Origin: Sporocytophaga sp.
Lineage (GTDB): Bacteria > Bacteroidota > Bacteroidia > Cytophagales > Cytophagaceae
DNA length: 64,000 nt
Reading direction: 5' to 3'
Assembly (NCBI GenBank): GCA_024707265.1
Contig: JANQAB010000003.1
Location: forward strand, 620,001 to 684,000
A program made the position numbers and the translations under genes. The first letter of the stretch is position 1. The number at the start of each line of letters is the position of its first letter. The notes beneath the pieces are model-generated. The model did not search any database. It was not told where the DNA came from and worked only from the letters and a program-made list of their open reading frames with translations. Below, piece after piece: positions 28,651-37,700 of the stretch.

Positions 28651-28756
28651 ACTTTTAGTCAAACAAAGAGTAAAATTAATTGATTTCCTATTAAGAATCG
28701 CTAAAAATAATACTTAAAATATTAAATTTCTTACCTGTCTGAATTGGAAGCCTCTT

Positions 28757-29665
28757 CTACTTTACTCCGGAAAAATAAGCAACCTTCTTTTTCATAGGTC
28801 CCCAAAGTAATAGTCTTTTAATATTTGCAACCACAAACATAATCGGAGTACCGATGATGATCACAAATATTAAATAATATAAAAAAAATGATAAAGCTGT
28901 TTTTCGTTTTGAATTTCCGGAACGACCTAATTTACTGATTGCTTTAGCCCAGATTTTAAATATTTTAGATCCCGTCATTTCCATGGTCATCAATGGCTGT
29001 TTGATTTCTACAGCCCCTGCTTTTACAAGAGAATCCTGAAGGTTTTCTAATTGATTTTCTGATAAATACTTATAGATTATTTCCCCGTAAGCTGAAGCGC
29101 CCCTTATATCTTCATCTGAAACTCCTGAAGATGGTAAAAATCCCCAATAGTTTGATTTCTTTCCCTTCATCAGCCATCCAATGATTGTAACAAGGCTGAC
29201 AAGATTATGTGATTTATCAAACAATGCTATGTTACCAACCAGATTTCCACCGGCGGCTTTGATATAGGCTTTAGCCTTTTCCTGGCTGGAAATCCACATA
29301 TTTCGGCAAGCTATGACAGTTATAACCGGCTTACCATTTAAAATTCTTTTTGCTTCTTCGCTCTGAAGAAATGAACAGGCAGGCAGGCTTGGCGATAAAT
29401 ACCATGGCTGGTATCCGAAAATCACCAGGTCAAAATCTGAATTCTGAACTTGCAGAGGCTTCATCTTTACACCCTCCTGATGAACGGTTTCAGGAAATAC
29501 ATCTAAAAATTCATCTGCAGACCAGGGAAAATTAAAATCATTTTCTGGGCGAAGTTGCTCAAAAGTAAATGCTACGTCCTTTTTATTCAACCCCGAACAA
29601 ACTGACTTCACAACAGCTGTCAGTTGACCGGTCTGTGAATACCAAAGAACAAGTACTTTTTTCAT
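28757..29665 (-). CDS. darA: dialkylresorcinol condensing enzyme DarA
   Basis: A 302-residue protein. The N-terminus KKVLVLWYSQTGQLTAVVKSV is a flavodoxin-type FMN-binding loop (S-x-T-G-Q) and matches the named DarA family; FPWSADEFLDVFPE follows. DarA acts after DarB to aromatise the cyclohexanedione to a dialkylresorcinol. The C-terminus has one or two membrane helices (LSFFLYYLIFVIIIGTPIMFVVA), so the enzyme is membrane-attached. It follows the acyltransferase gene with a 4-base overlap, and lies 164 bases ahead of the DarB-like gene. This gene most clearly marks the cluster as flexirubin. Confidence 0.88.
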   Translation of the reverse strand: MKKVLVLWYSQTGQLTAVVKSVCSGLNKKDVAFTFEQLRPENDFNFPWSADEFLDVFPETVHQEGVKMKPLQVQNSDFDLVIFGYQPWYLSPSLPACSFLQSEEAKRILNGKPVITVIACRNMWISSQEKAKAYIKAAGGNLVGNIALFDKSHNLVSLVTIIGWLMKGKKSNYWGFLPSSGVSDEDIRGASAYGEIIYKYLSENQLENLQDSLVKAGAVEIKQPLMTMEMTGSKIFKIWAKAISKLGRSGNSKRKTALSFFLYYLIFVIIIGTPIMFVVANIKRLLLWGPMKKKVAYFSGVK

Positions 29666-30537
29666 GAATGTGCGTTTTTTGACCAGAAATTATAGAAATT
29701 AAACCATTGTTCAGGATATTTTTTTACCATCCTTTCAACTTCTGTCACATATTCCTTCACCATTTCTTCCACATTTCCGTTACTTATCTTAGGAGGTGTA
29801 GCGAAGAAGTGATAATGCTCATCTGTTTCTTTCACTGCAAATACATAACTGTAAGGAACTTTCAAAGCTTTTGCTAATTGAAAAGGACCGAGTGGAAAGA
29901 GAGCTTCTTTTCCAAGAAAATCAGTGGATATAACCTTTCCACCTTCTACATATCTATCGCCGTGAATACAGATAATTTCCTGATTCTTTAAGGCTTTATT
30001 AATTTCAAAGATGTGAGAGAGATCATCCTTTACAGGGATAATATTGACAGGCCTTTCTCCATATATTTCCGAAAAATAACTTTTAATTTTTTCATGCTCT
30101 GCATCGAACATGACTATGTTTATTTTTGCATTGATCTGATTTAGAAGATGACCTGCCACTTCATAATTACCAATATGGGCACTTATGAAGATCCCACCCA
30201 TACCCTGGGCTGCTATTTCCCTTAGGTGGAGCTGGCCGTCATGATTGATGGTAAATTTATTTCTGATTCCGCCCATGATAGCCACTTTATCTATCAGAGT
30301 TTGACCAAAAATATAATAGTTTTGATATACTTTAAGCCAGGCCGTGAAGTACTTATATTTGAGAATTTCTCTAAAAAAATGTAATGAAGATTTAGTTGAC
30401 TTTAAGGAAAAAAGCAAATAATAAAGTGCAACAAACCGAAGTACCAGGTATGCGATTTTAAGACCAAGGTGCCTAATCAGGAAAACAAATATTTTGTGCC
30501 CTAATAAGGAACCCTGGGTTTTTCCTTTCCAGGCCAT
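29662..30537 (-). CDS. lysophospholipid acyltransferase family protein (LpxL/HtrB-like)
   Basis: A 291-residue membrane-associated protein with an N-terminal hydrophobic segment (LGLKIAYLVLRFVALYYLLF) and the LpxL-type acyltransferase marks: GGIFISAHIGNYEVAGHLL (H-x4-E, about residues 115-135) and ICIHGDRYVEGG. It moves an acyl chain from ACP or CoA to an alcohol. In this cluster it may form the ester between the aryl-polyene acid and the dialkylresorcinol, or acylate a lipid carrier. It starts 3 bases after an ACP gene, so ACP is a plausible donor. The 3' end overlaps darA by 4 bases. Confidence 0.85.
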   Translation of the reverse strand: MAWKGKTQGSLLGHKIFVFLIRHLGLKIAYLVLRFVALYYLLFSLKSTKSSLHFFREILKYKYFTAWLKVYQNYYIFGQTLIDKVAIMGGIRNKFTINHDGQLHLREIAAQGMGGIFISAHIGNYEVAGHLLNQINAKINIVMFDAEHEKIKSYFSEIYGERPVNIIPVKDDLSHIFEINKALKNQEIICIHGDRYVEGGKVISTDFLGKEALFPLGPFQLAKALKVPYSYVFAVKETDEHYHFFATPPKISNGNVEEMVKEYVTEVERMVKKYPEQWFNFYNFWSKNAHS

Positions 30538-30539
30538 TA

Positions 30540-30800
30540 TTACTTAACTTCCTGTTTCTCGCCTACTTTACTTAAAATGTAGTTATAAAAATCCTGGAAG
30601 TTTACTATTCCTACAAAATCTTCACCTTTAACTTTAAATCCGAAATTACTTTCAATAACGACTACAAGATCTACATAATCCAGGCTATCAAGACCAAGGG
30701 TTTCTTTCAGGTTAGCTTCGGGAGTTATTTTATCTGCATCAACCTCAAACTCTTCTACCAAAAAGCCATTAATTTTTTCAATAATTTCCTGATTTTTCAT
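30540..30800 (-). CDS. acyl carrier protein
   Basis: An 86-residue ACP with the phosphopantetheine site TLGLDSLDYVDLVVVIE (Ser39 in DSL). It is the second ACP of the cluster and lies between the ketosynthase gene and the acyltransferase gene. Its acidic helix II (YVDLVVVIESNFG) resembles specialised carriers of aryl-polyene and fatty-acid-like systems. It may carry the starter, or supply the acyl chain for the acyltransferase. Confidence 0.93.
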   Translation of the reverse strand: MKNQEIIEKINGFLVEEFEVDADKITPEANLKETLGLDSLDYVDLVVVIESNFGFKVKGEDFVGIVNFQDFYNYILSKVGEKQEVK

Positions 30801-30818
30801 TTTACCTTAAGTATGTTT

Positions 30819-32039
30819 TTATTTTACCTTTTTTAATATTAGTGAGGAATTGGTTCCTCCGAAGCCGAATGAATTAGACAGTAATGTGTCAATATTCTTT
30901 TCAACTGTTTTTGTAGCAATGTTTAATTTTGCGGAATCCTCATCCGGGGTTTCAAGATTGATGTTTGGAGCAACAAAGTCATTTTGCATCATCAACAATG
31001 AATATACTATTTCACTAGCTCCCGCCATCCAGCATTCATGGCCTGTCATAGATTTAGTTGAGCTCACCAGCGGCTTTGAACCACCAAACACAGAATCCAG
31101 TGCTCTTGCTTCATACATATCTCCCACAGGAGTAGAGGTAGCATGAGCATTTACATAATCAATTAAACTGGCAGGAATATCAGCATCTCTGAGAGACATC
31201 TCCAGAGCCCTTACGGGACCTTCAACATTTGGTTGCGAGATATGGCCTCCATTAGAAGAAAATCCGTATCCGATAATTTCAGCAAGTATCGGCGCACCTC
31301 TTTCCACTGCTGACTCATAACTTTCAATAATTACAGTGGCCGCACCACCACTTGGTACTAAACCATCTCTATTTTTATCAAAAGGTCTTGATGCCCTTGT
31401 AGGTTCATCCAATCTCACTGAAAACGTACTTAAAGCATCAAAATTACCCATTGAAAATGGATTTATTTCCTGGGCACCACCACAAATTACACCTTTCTGC
31501 AAGCCATGTTTAATCAGAAAGTAGCCAATACCAATGGCATGAGAGCCACTTGCACAAGCACCACTAACCGTGAAATTAACACCTTTAAGTTTAAATATTG
31601 TAGCCAGGTTCATGGTTACCGTTGAATTCATTGATTGAAATACAGAACCTGAACCTACCAGAGTAGTATCTTTTTTCTCTCTTATGATGTCTGTTGCTTC
31701 AATTACAGCTCTTGCAGAACTGTCATTTCCAAACAACACTCCAAACTCGTTTCTGTCAATGATCTCCTCATCGAGTTTAGCATTTTTTATTGCTTCCAAA
31801 GTAGACAGGTAAGCATATTCTCCTTGCTCAGCCAAACCAATTCTTTGCCTTCTGTCGAGTATTCCTTTCAGAACCGGTTTTTCAACCATTCCTGTAAGTG
31901 GCGAACGAAAACCCATTATTTTTCGCTCTTCGTCAAATACAATTCCCGACTTTCCTTTGAAAAGGGAATCTCGCACCTGATCCAGACTTGTTCCCAAGCA
32001 GGAATAAATACCGATTCCTGTAATAACTACCCTGTTCAT
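30819..32039 (-). CDS. beta-ketoacyl-ACP synthase (FabB/F-like)
   Basis: A 406-residue KS. The triad is Cys162 in VSGACASGSHA, His in NAHATSTPVGD and His in SMTGHECWMAGAS. It ends SNSFGFGGTNSSLIL. The ECWMAGAS variant and the MNSTVTMNLATIF stretch resemble FabB-type synthases. It is likely the initiating or first-extension KS for the aryl-polyene, given its position between fabG and an ACP. Intact, 19 bases after the reductase gene end. Confidence 0.92.
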   Translation of the reverse strand: MNRVVITGIGIYSCLGTSLDQVRDSLFKGKSGIVFDEERKIMGFRSPLTGMVEKPVLKGILDRRQRIGLAEQGEYAYLSTLEAIKNAKLDEEIIDRNEFGVLFGNDSSARAVIEATDIIREKKDTTLVGSGSVFQSMNSTVTMNLATIFKLKGVNFTVSGACASGSHAIGIGYFLIKHGLQKGVICGGAQEINPFSMGNFDALSTFSVRLDEPTRASRPFDKNRDGLVPSGGAATVIIESYESAVERGAPILAEIIGYGFSSNGGHISQPNVEGPVRALEMSLRDADIPASLIDYVNAHATSTPVGDMYEARALDSVFGGSKPLVSSTKSMTGHECWMAGASEIVYSLLMMQNDFVAPNINLETPDEDSAKLNIATKTVEKNIDTLLSNSFGFGGTNSSLILKKVK

Positions 32040-32064
32040 TTATTCTAGGTGATTCTAATTAATA

Positions 32065-32793
32065 CTAGGTATACAATCCTCCATTAACAGATATTACCTC
32101 TCCGGTAATATATGATGCTTTATCTGAGGCTAAAAAAGTTACAACATTCGAAACCTCCTCTGCAGTTCCAAATCTTGCCAAAGGAATTAATGATTTAAAT
32201 TCTTTTTCATTAATATCTTTTGTCATATCTGTTACAATAAAGCCAGGAGCTACTGCATTGACAGTTACCCCTCTTCTTCCTACTTCCTGTGCCAGAGCTT
32301 TGGTTGCTCCTATGATAGCAGCCTTGCTGGCTGAATAATTTGTTTGTCCCGGCATTCCCTTTATTCCTGAAAGCGAAACAACATTTACTATTCTTCCATA
32401 TTTATTAACCAACATCCCCTTAACCACCAATCTGGTAATGTAGAAGAATCCGTTAAGACTTATATCAAGTACTCCATGCCACTCTTCTTCACTCATCCAC
32501 ATCAGAAGATTATCTTTTCTGATTCCGGCATTGTTGACTAGCACCTCTATTACTTTATCCGGATTTTTTTCGATCCAGCTTCCAAGAACACCTTCAACTT
32601 CTTCTTTTTGTGAAACATTGAATTGCATTAATTCTCCATCACTTCCCTTTTCTCTTATCAATTCAAGAGTCTTTTCAGCTTCCTGAACATTTGATTGAAA
32701 GTTGATGAGAATTTTATAGCCCATCTCTGCGAGATTCAGACACACTGCTCTTCCAATTCCTCTTGAACCTCCTGTAACTAAAGCGTATTTCAT
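32065..32793 (-). CDS. fabG: 3-oxoacyl-ACP reductase (FabG-like SDR)
   Basis: A 242-residue short-chain dehydrogenase. TGGSRGIG (7-14) binds NADP(H), NNAG is at 87-90, and Ser140, Tyr153 and Lys157 (YSASK) form the catalytic set. It reduces 3-oxoacyl-ACP to the 3-hydroxy form, before dehydration to the polyene double bond. The FabG family usually has 245 residues. Directly upstream, 137 bases separate it from the ammonia-lyase gene, with a good -7 element in between, so it could start a second transcript. Confidence 0.92.
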   Translation of the reverse strand: MKYALVTGGSRGIGRAVCLNLAEMGYKILINFQSNVQEAEKTLELIREKGSDGELMQFNVSQKEEVEGVLGSWIEKNPDKVIEVLVNNAGIRKDNLLMWMSEEEWHGVLDISLNGFFYITRLVVKGMLVNKYGRIVNVVSLSGIKGMPGQTNYSASKAAIIGATKALAQEVGRRGVTVNAVAPGFIVTDMTKDINEKEFKSLIPLARFGTAEEVSNVVTFLASDKASYITGEVISVNGGLYT

Positions 32794-32874
32794 TATTAAA
32801 AAAATTTATTATTTCTTTCAAACAATCTCCTGCAAATCAGGTTAATGATTTTGGATAAGTGTAGATATTCTCTA

Positions 32875-32882
32875 CAAATATA
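32875..32882 (-). promoter_or_regulatory. candidate -7 element upstream of fabG
   Basis: The minus strand reads TATATTTG, an exact match to the Bacteroidota -7 consensus TAnnTTTG, about 80 bases before the fabG start. A small dyad GTAGA-N5-TCTAC overlaps its 3' side. No good TTTG -33 element is present at 19 bases, so the promoter would be weak or regulator-dependent. Confidence 0.35.
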
Positions 32883-32930
32883 ATAAAATAAATTTCTACA
32901 CAGCCTTTATTTCAAGGCTTTCCCTATTTT

Positions 32931-34469
32931 TTAAATATTATCAGGCTTATTCTCAATCAGGTACTGTTTGACTTTTTTGATATCACCATATTTAGGTAGA
33001 TCATTCTCAAAACGTGGAAATATTTTCCTTAATTCTTGATACACTCTATTTGTCTTCGCAGAAAGTTTGTCTTCAATATCCAGGTAATCTATTCCCTGAA
33101 GAATCGACATCATCTCGATTGATAGTACTTCAAAGGTATTTTCAATGACTTTTTTAGTAAGCAAAGCAGAGTTGGTTCCCATGCTGACAATATCCTGATT
33201 ATCATTATTATTAGGAATACTGTGAACATACATTGGATTACTTAAAACCTGATTTTCTGCAGTGGTGGAAGTTGCTGTAAACTGTACTCCCTGCATTCCA
33301 AAGTTCAAACCGAGCTTGCCAAGATTTGCGAAAGGAGGAATTTTACCATTGAGCTTATTATTCATCAGGTAATTTAATTGCCGCTCAGCAAGCATGGATA
33401 GTTTTGTGATGGCGATTTTTAATTTATCCATTTCCAGGGATATGTAATCCCCATGAAAATTACCTCCATGGAATACGTTTTCAGCAATCGAATCTATTAC
33501 CGGATTATCATTTGCAGAATTCAATTCATTAATCAAAACCTCTTCTGCATAAGTGATTGTATCTTTAATTGGTCCCAGGATCTGAGGAACACATCTTAAA
33601 GAATAGTATTCCTGCACCTTATCTTCGAGCACATAATCTTCTACTTTCTTCTTATAAAGCTCGTCCTGCCTGTTTCTTGTAAGCTTGCTGTCGTGGAGAA
33701 TATTTCTCATTGACTCTGCTATTTCCCTTTGACCTTTATGCCTTTTTACCTGATTTAATTCACTGGAAAAATGATCATCATAAGAGTTGACAAGCTCATT
33801 CAGCATACAGGATGCATAGGTGCTCCAATCGATCAGTTTTTGCGCTTGGATAAGGTTAACCAGGCCTATTCCTGTCATACATGAAGTACCATTCATAATA
33901 GCAAGGCCTTCTCTTCCACTGACTTTTAAAGGGGAAATATTGTATTCCTTATAAACGTCTGGAGTAGGCCTCAGTTGATTTTTAAAGGATACTTCTCCCT
34001 CTCCGATCAGGCCAAGTGCCAGATGAGCGAGCTGAACAAGATCTCCGCTAGCCCCAACACCACCATGCTCAAATATTACAGGATATATTTCATTATTAAT
34101 CAAATCTTTTAACAAGGCAACCACATCAATCGGAATGCCTGAACATGCCTGGCAAAGTGAATTTAATCTGGCAACCATTACGGCTTTCAGATACGTATCA
34201 GGTAATACTGCACCAACTCCTGAAGAATGGCTTCTTATAAGGTTGTATTGAAGATCTATCTGATCCTTTTCGTCAATTCTATATTGAGCCATTGGCCCAA
34301 ACCCCGTATTAATTCCATAAATAAGCTTATCTTTTGAAAAATGGCTTAAAAAATCATGGTTCTTTCTTATTCTTTCTTCAATAGATGTATGAATTTCAAT
34401 AAGCTCATTACCCGTCAATATTCTTTCAATTTCAGACAAATCGAGCTTTTTTTCACCAATAGTAACCAT
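32931..34469 (-). CDS. tyrosine ammonia-lyase (HAL/PAL/TAL family)
   Basis: A 512-residue ammonia-lyase. The MIO prosthetic group forms from Ala140-Ser141-Gly142 in GGVGASGDLVQL. The catalytic Tyr is in YGINTGFG (Tyr51). The selectivity loop reads NLIRSHSSGVG (76-86), which I recall from the characterised Flavobacterium johnsoniae tyrosine ammonia-lyase; the canonical Rhodobacter loop has YHLASG instead. It would convert tyrosine to 4-coumaric acid, the starter of flexirubin-type aryl polyenes. Histidine ammonia-lyase is the alternative, but no other hut gene is here and the context is a flexirubin cluster. It is the first gene of the cluster. Confidence 0.85.
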   Translation of the reverse strand: MVTIGEKKLDLSEIERILTGNELIEIHTSIEERIRKNHDFLSHFSKDKLIYGINTGFGPMAQYRIDEKDQIDLQYNLIRSHSSGVGAVLPDTYLKAVMVARLNSLCQACSGIPIDVVALLKDLINNEIYPVIFEHGGVGASGDLVQLAHLALGLIGEGEVSFKNQLRPTPDVYKEYNISPLKVSGREGLAIMNGTSCMTGIGLVNLIQAQKLIDWSTYASCMLNELVNSYDDHFSSELNQVKRHKGQREIAESMRNILHDSKLTRNRQDELYKKKVEDYVLEDKVQEYYSLRCVPQILGPIKDTITYAEEVLINELNSANDNPVIDSIAENVFHGGNFHGDYISLEMDKLKIAITKLSMLAERQLNYLMNNKLNGKIPPFANLGKLGLNFGMQGVQFTATSTTAENQVLSNPMYVHSIPNNNDNQDIVSMGTNSALLTKKVIENTFEVLSIEMMSILQGIDYLDIEDKLSAKTNRVYQELRKIFPRFENDLPKYGDIKKVKQYLIENKPDNI

Positions 34470-34770
34470 CAGACTTATAAAATCAATTTTAGATTATTTT
34501 TTACTAACCCTATAGAAGCGGTTAAGCGTAAAAATATAATATTAGTTCCCAATATGATTAATTGTAAAAAAACTTAAAACTTTTCAAGGGAGATCGAGCT
34601 TTTTTACCTTTGATTAAAAATCAGGGTTCAAAATTAATGTAACTTTCGACCTTTTAAAAAATTTTTACTCAAAGTTGCGGAAAGTATAATCAAAATGAAA
34701 CTCCTTAAATAAAAATACGTGGATTTCATTCTATCGATCGTCCAAATAGCTCTCAACACAAAAATTAAAG
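34470..34770. other. divergent intergenic region between ammonia-lyase and metalloprotease
   Basis: 301 bases, AT-rich, no coding sequence. It must carry the promoters of the flexirubin cluster (leftwards) and of the protease (rightwards). A good rightward promoter candidate is listed separately at 34582-34612. Leftwards I saw only weak AT-rich -7-like matches (for example TATATTTT) without a matching -33. Confidence 0.6.
34582..34612 (+). promoter_or_regulatory. candidate Bacteroidota promoter for the M4 protease
   Basis: TTTC (34582-34585), 19 bases, then TACCTTTG (34605-34612). This fits the TTTG-N19-TAnnTTTG consensus with one mismatch. Transcription would begin near 34618, leaving a leader of about 150 bases before the ATG at 34771. 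Confidence 0.45.
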
Positions 34771-37700
34771 ATGAAAAAAATTTCCTGCTTTTTATTTATC
34801 ACCATTCTGATTATTAATGGAGCGCTTGCACAACATTCCAAGCCTGACCTATTTTCTTCTAAAAAAAGAAATCCCCAATCACAATCCTTCCTCAGAAATG
34901 CTTCTGATAGAACGATTGATGGTCGACTAAACAGAAATGCTCTTCCTTATTTACTCAACAGTGTACCTGTAAGCCCTGGGAATGCATCATTTTTTATTTC
35001 TTTAGATCAGGAAAAAAAGACGCCTTACTTTATTAAGCGAAAACCATCAGGAACAAAAAATACCCGGAAACTATTTTTAATTTCTACTGAACTTTGCAAA
35101 AAAGAAGCTGCAAATTTCCTTAATGACCTTAAACCAGTTTTAAAACTCCACAATAATACCAATGAATTTGAGATTCAAAATCCTCCGGAAAAAGATGTAA
35201 GACACATCCGTTTTTCACAAAAAGTTGGAGGAATTCCAGTATTAGGTGGCGACGGCATAATTCATCTGAGTGAAGATGGCAATCACACTTTTCACGGACA
35301 AATTGAAAATGTAACTGCTAATCTGAATACTACCCCATCTGTTAATGCAGGACAAGTAATTGAAACTGCTGTAAGTGACCTAAAAAAAACAATCCAGGTA
35401 AGGGCTTTAACTATACAGGAACAACAGATTCTTGAGTATAAAGATCCTGAAGCACGCCTTGTAATCGTCCCAAGGTCAGAAATGATTAAGCTTTATGAGT
35501 TGGCATGGGAAATCAGCATAAGGCCAAATCTTATTGATCACTATCATTATTATGTAAGTGCTGTTACTGGTAAAATAATATTCAAAGAAAATCATACCTG
35601 TACAGCAATACATGCTACTGGTACAGCACCTGACTTGAATGGGGTAAACCAAAATGTAACCAGCTACCAGGCAGGCGCAACATATTACCTGATTGATACT
35701 TCAAATCCTATGTTCAGCTCCGGGAAATCGGTATTGCCCGAACAACCGGTAGGCGCAATATGGACCATGAGTGCTGGCAATACAGATCTTACCAGCATTG
35801 CACAAATTACCTCCGCCAGCCACTCCGCCTGGAGCTCAACAGCTGTATCAGCTCACAGCAATGCTAAAGTTTGCTACAACTATTACAAAAACACTCATAA
35901 CAGGAATTCATTGAATGGTCAGGGAGGAAATATTATTTCTGTAATAAATGTAACCGATGGAGGCAAATCTATGGAAAATGCCTACTGGAACGGCAAACTG
36001 ATGGCTTATGGGAATGGGGGTACTTATTTTAAACCTTTGGCAGGGGCTTTAGACGTAGCTGCACACGAAATGACACATGGTGTTATTCAAAACAGTTGCA
36101 ATCTCAGATATTCCGGACAATCCGGAGCTATCAATGAATCCTTAGCTGATATCTTTGGAGCATTGGTCGATCGCGATGACTGGAAAATCGGTGAGTCTAT
36201 TACGAAGAATTTTACTTTGTTTCCTTCAGGAGCTTTAAGAGACTTATCAAATCCTCATAACGGAGGTTCATCCAAGTCAGATTATTGCTGGCAGCCGCAA
36301 CACATGGATGAATTTGTAAATACTACAAGTGATAACGGAGGGGTACATATAAACAGCGGTATTCCCAACAAAGCATTTTATTTATTTGCCACTCAGGTCT
36401 CCAAAGAAAAAGCTGAAGAAGTTTATTATCTGGCAATGACCAAATACCTATTTGCATCTTCCCGTTTTATTGACCTGAGGATATCCGTGGTTAATGCAGC
36501 ATCTGAACTTTATGGAGAAAATTCTAATGAAGTTGCTCAAGCCAAAACAGCTTTTGATCAGGTGGGAATTCTTGAAGGACAAGCAACCAAAGTCGAGGAA
36601 TCCCTTCCTGAAAACCCTGGTGATGAATATCTGCTTGTGACTAAAACAATAAAAGAAAATTACAGGCTTGAAACAATTAAAACTTCTACATCTGTGAGCA
36701 CTCTTATAACTTCTACTCAAGTGGGGAGAAAACCAAGCGTTTCCGATAATGGAAGAGTTATGTATTTTGTAACTCCGGAAGGAGTGATCAAACAAATATA
36801 CACAGTAAGTAATGATGAAAGTATCTTTGATAATTCCAGAAAGTGGAATAATGTATCTGTCTCAAAAGACGGGACTAAAATAGCTGCTGTAACCGATGAT
36901 GAAGATTCTTCTATTTATGTAAGGAAAACTTCAGCAGGATCTCCTTGGGTACGTTTTATTTTATACAATCCAACCTTTACTCAGGATTCTATAAGATCCA
37001 AAGGCCCTAAATATGCTGATGCACTTGAATGGGATCATCATGGAGAAAGCATTATGTATGATTGTTATAATGTTATTAAGGGAGATAAGGACAGTGTAGT
37101 TTTCTGGGATGTGAACTTTATTAAAGTATGGGACAATGCTGAAAATGATTTTTCTGATGGAATAGTAACTAAACTTTATGCTGACCTTCCTCAGGATATC
37201 AGCATTGGTAATCCTTCATTTTCCAAAAACTCGCCCCATATTGTTGTATATGAAATAATAGATGAATTTGTCGGTTATGTGGATATGGTCGCTACTAACC
37301 TTGAAACATCGGAAGGTAGCTTTATCCTGGGTCGCAATAATGGCATGCTATGTTTTCCTAATTATAATAAGTCTGACACCCAAATTGGATTTACAACATG
37401 GGCTCCCTCTGGTCAGGATACCATATTTGCCTGTGTGGACATGGATGTAGATAAAATAACCCCAATAAATGGAACCTATCGATCCATCTCTGGCAAATAT
37501 TTTAATTTCTATGCAATCGGCGATCGAGTTTTAAGTAACGAGTCATCAATAAAGTCTCCGGATTTCAGAATTTATCCAAATCCGTTTGACAATCATATAA
37601 CTATCGATTTTAATAGGATAGGAGAAACAGAGGTTGTTTTGATAAATAGTTTGGGTCAGAATATTTATCAGGAAAATGTAAACCTGAATGGTTTCGCTCA

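Noticed and set aside
9666..34469. Recent horizontal transfer or a genomic island for the flexirubin cluster
   Set aside because: No tRNA, integrase, direct repeats or change in base composition was seen at its ends; such clusters are common in the phylum.
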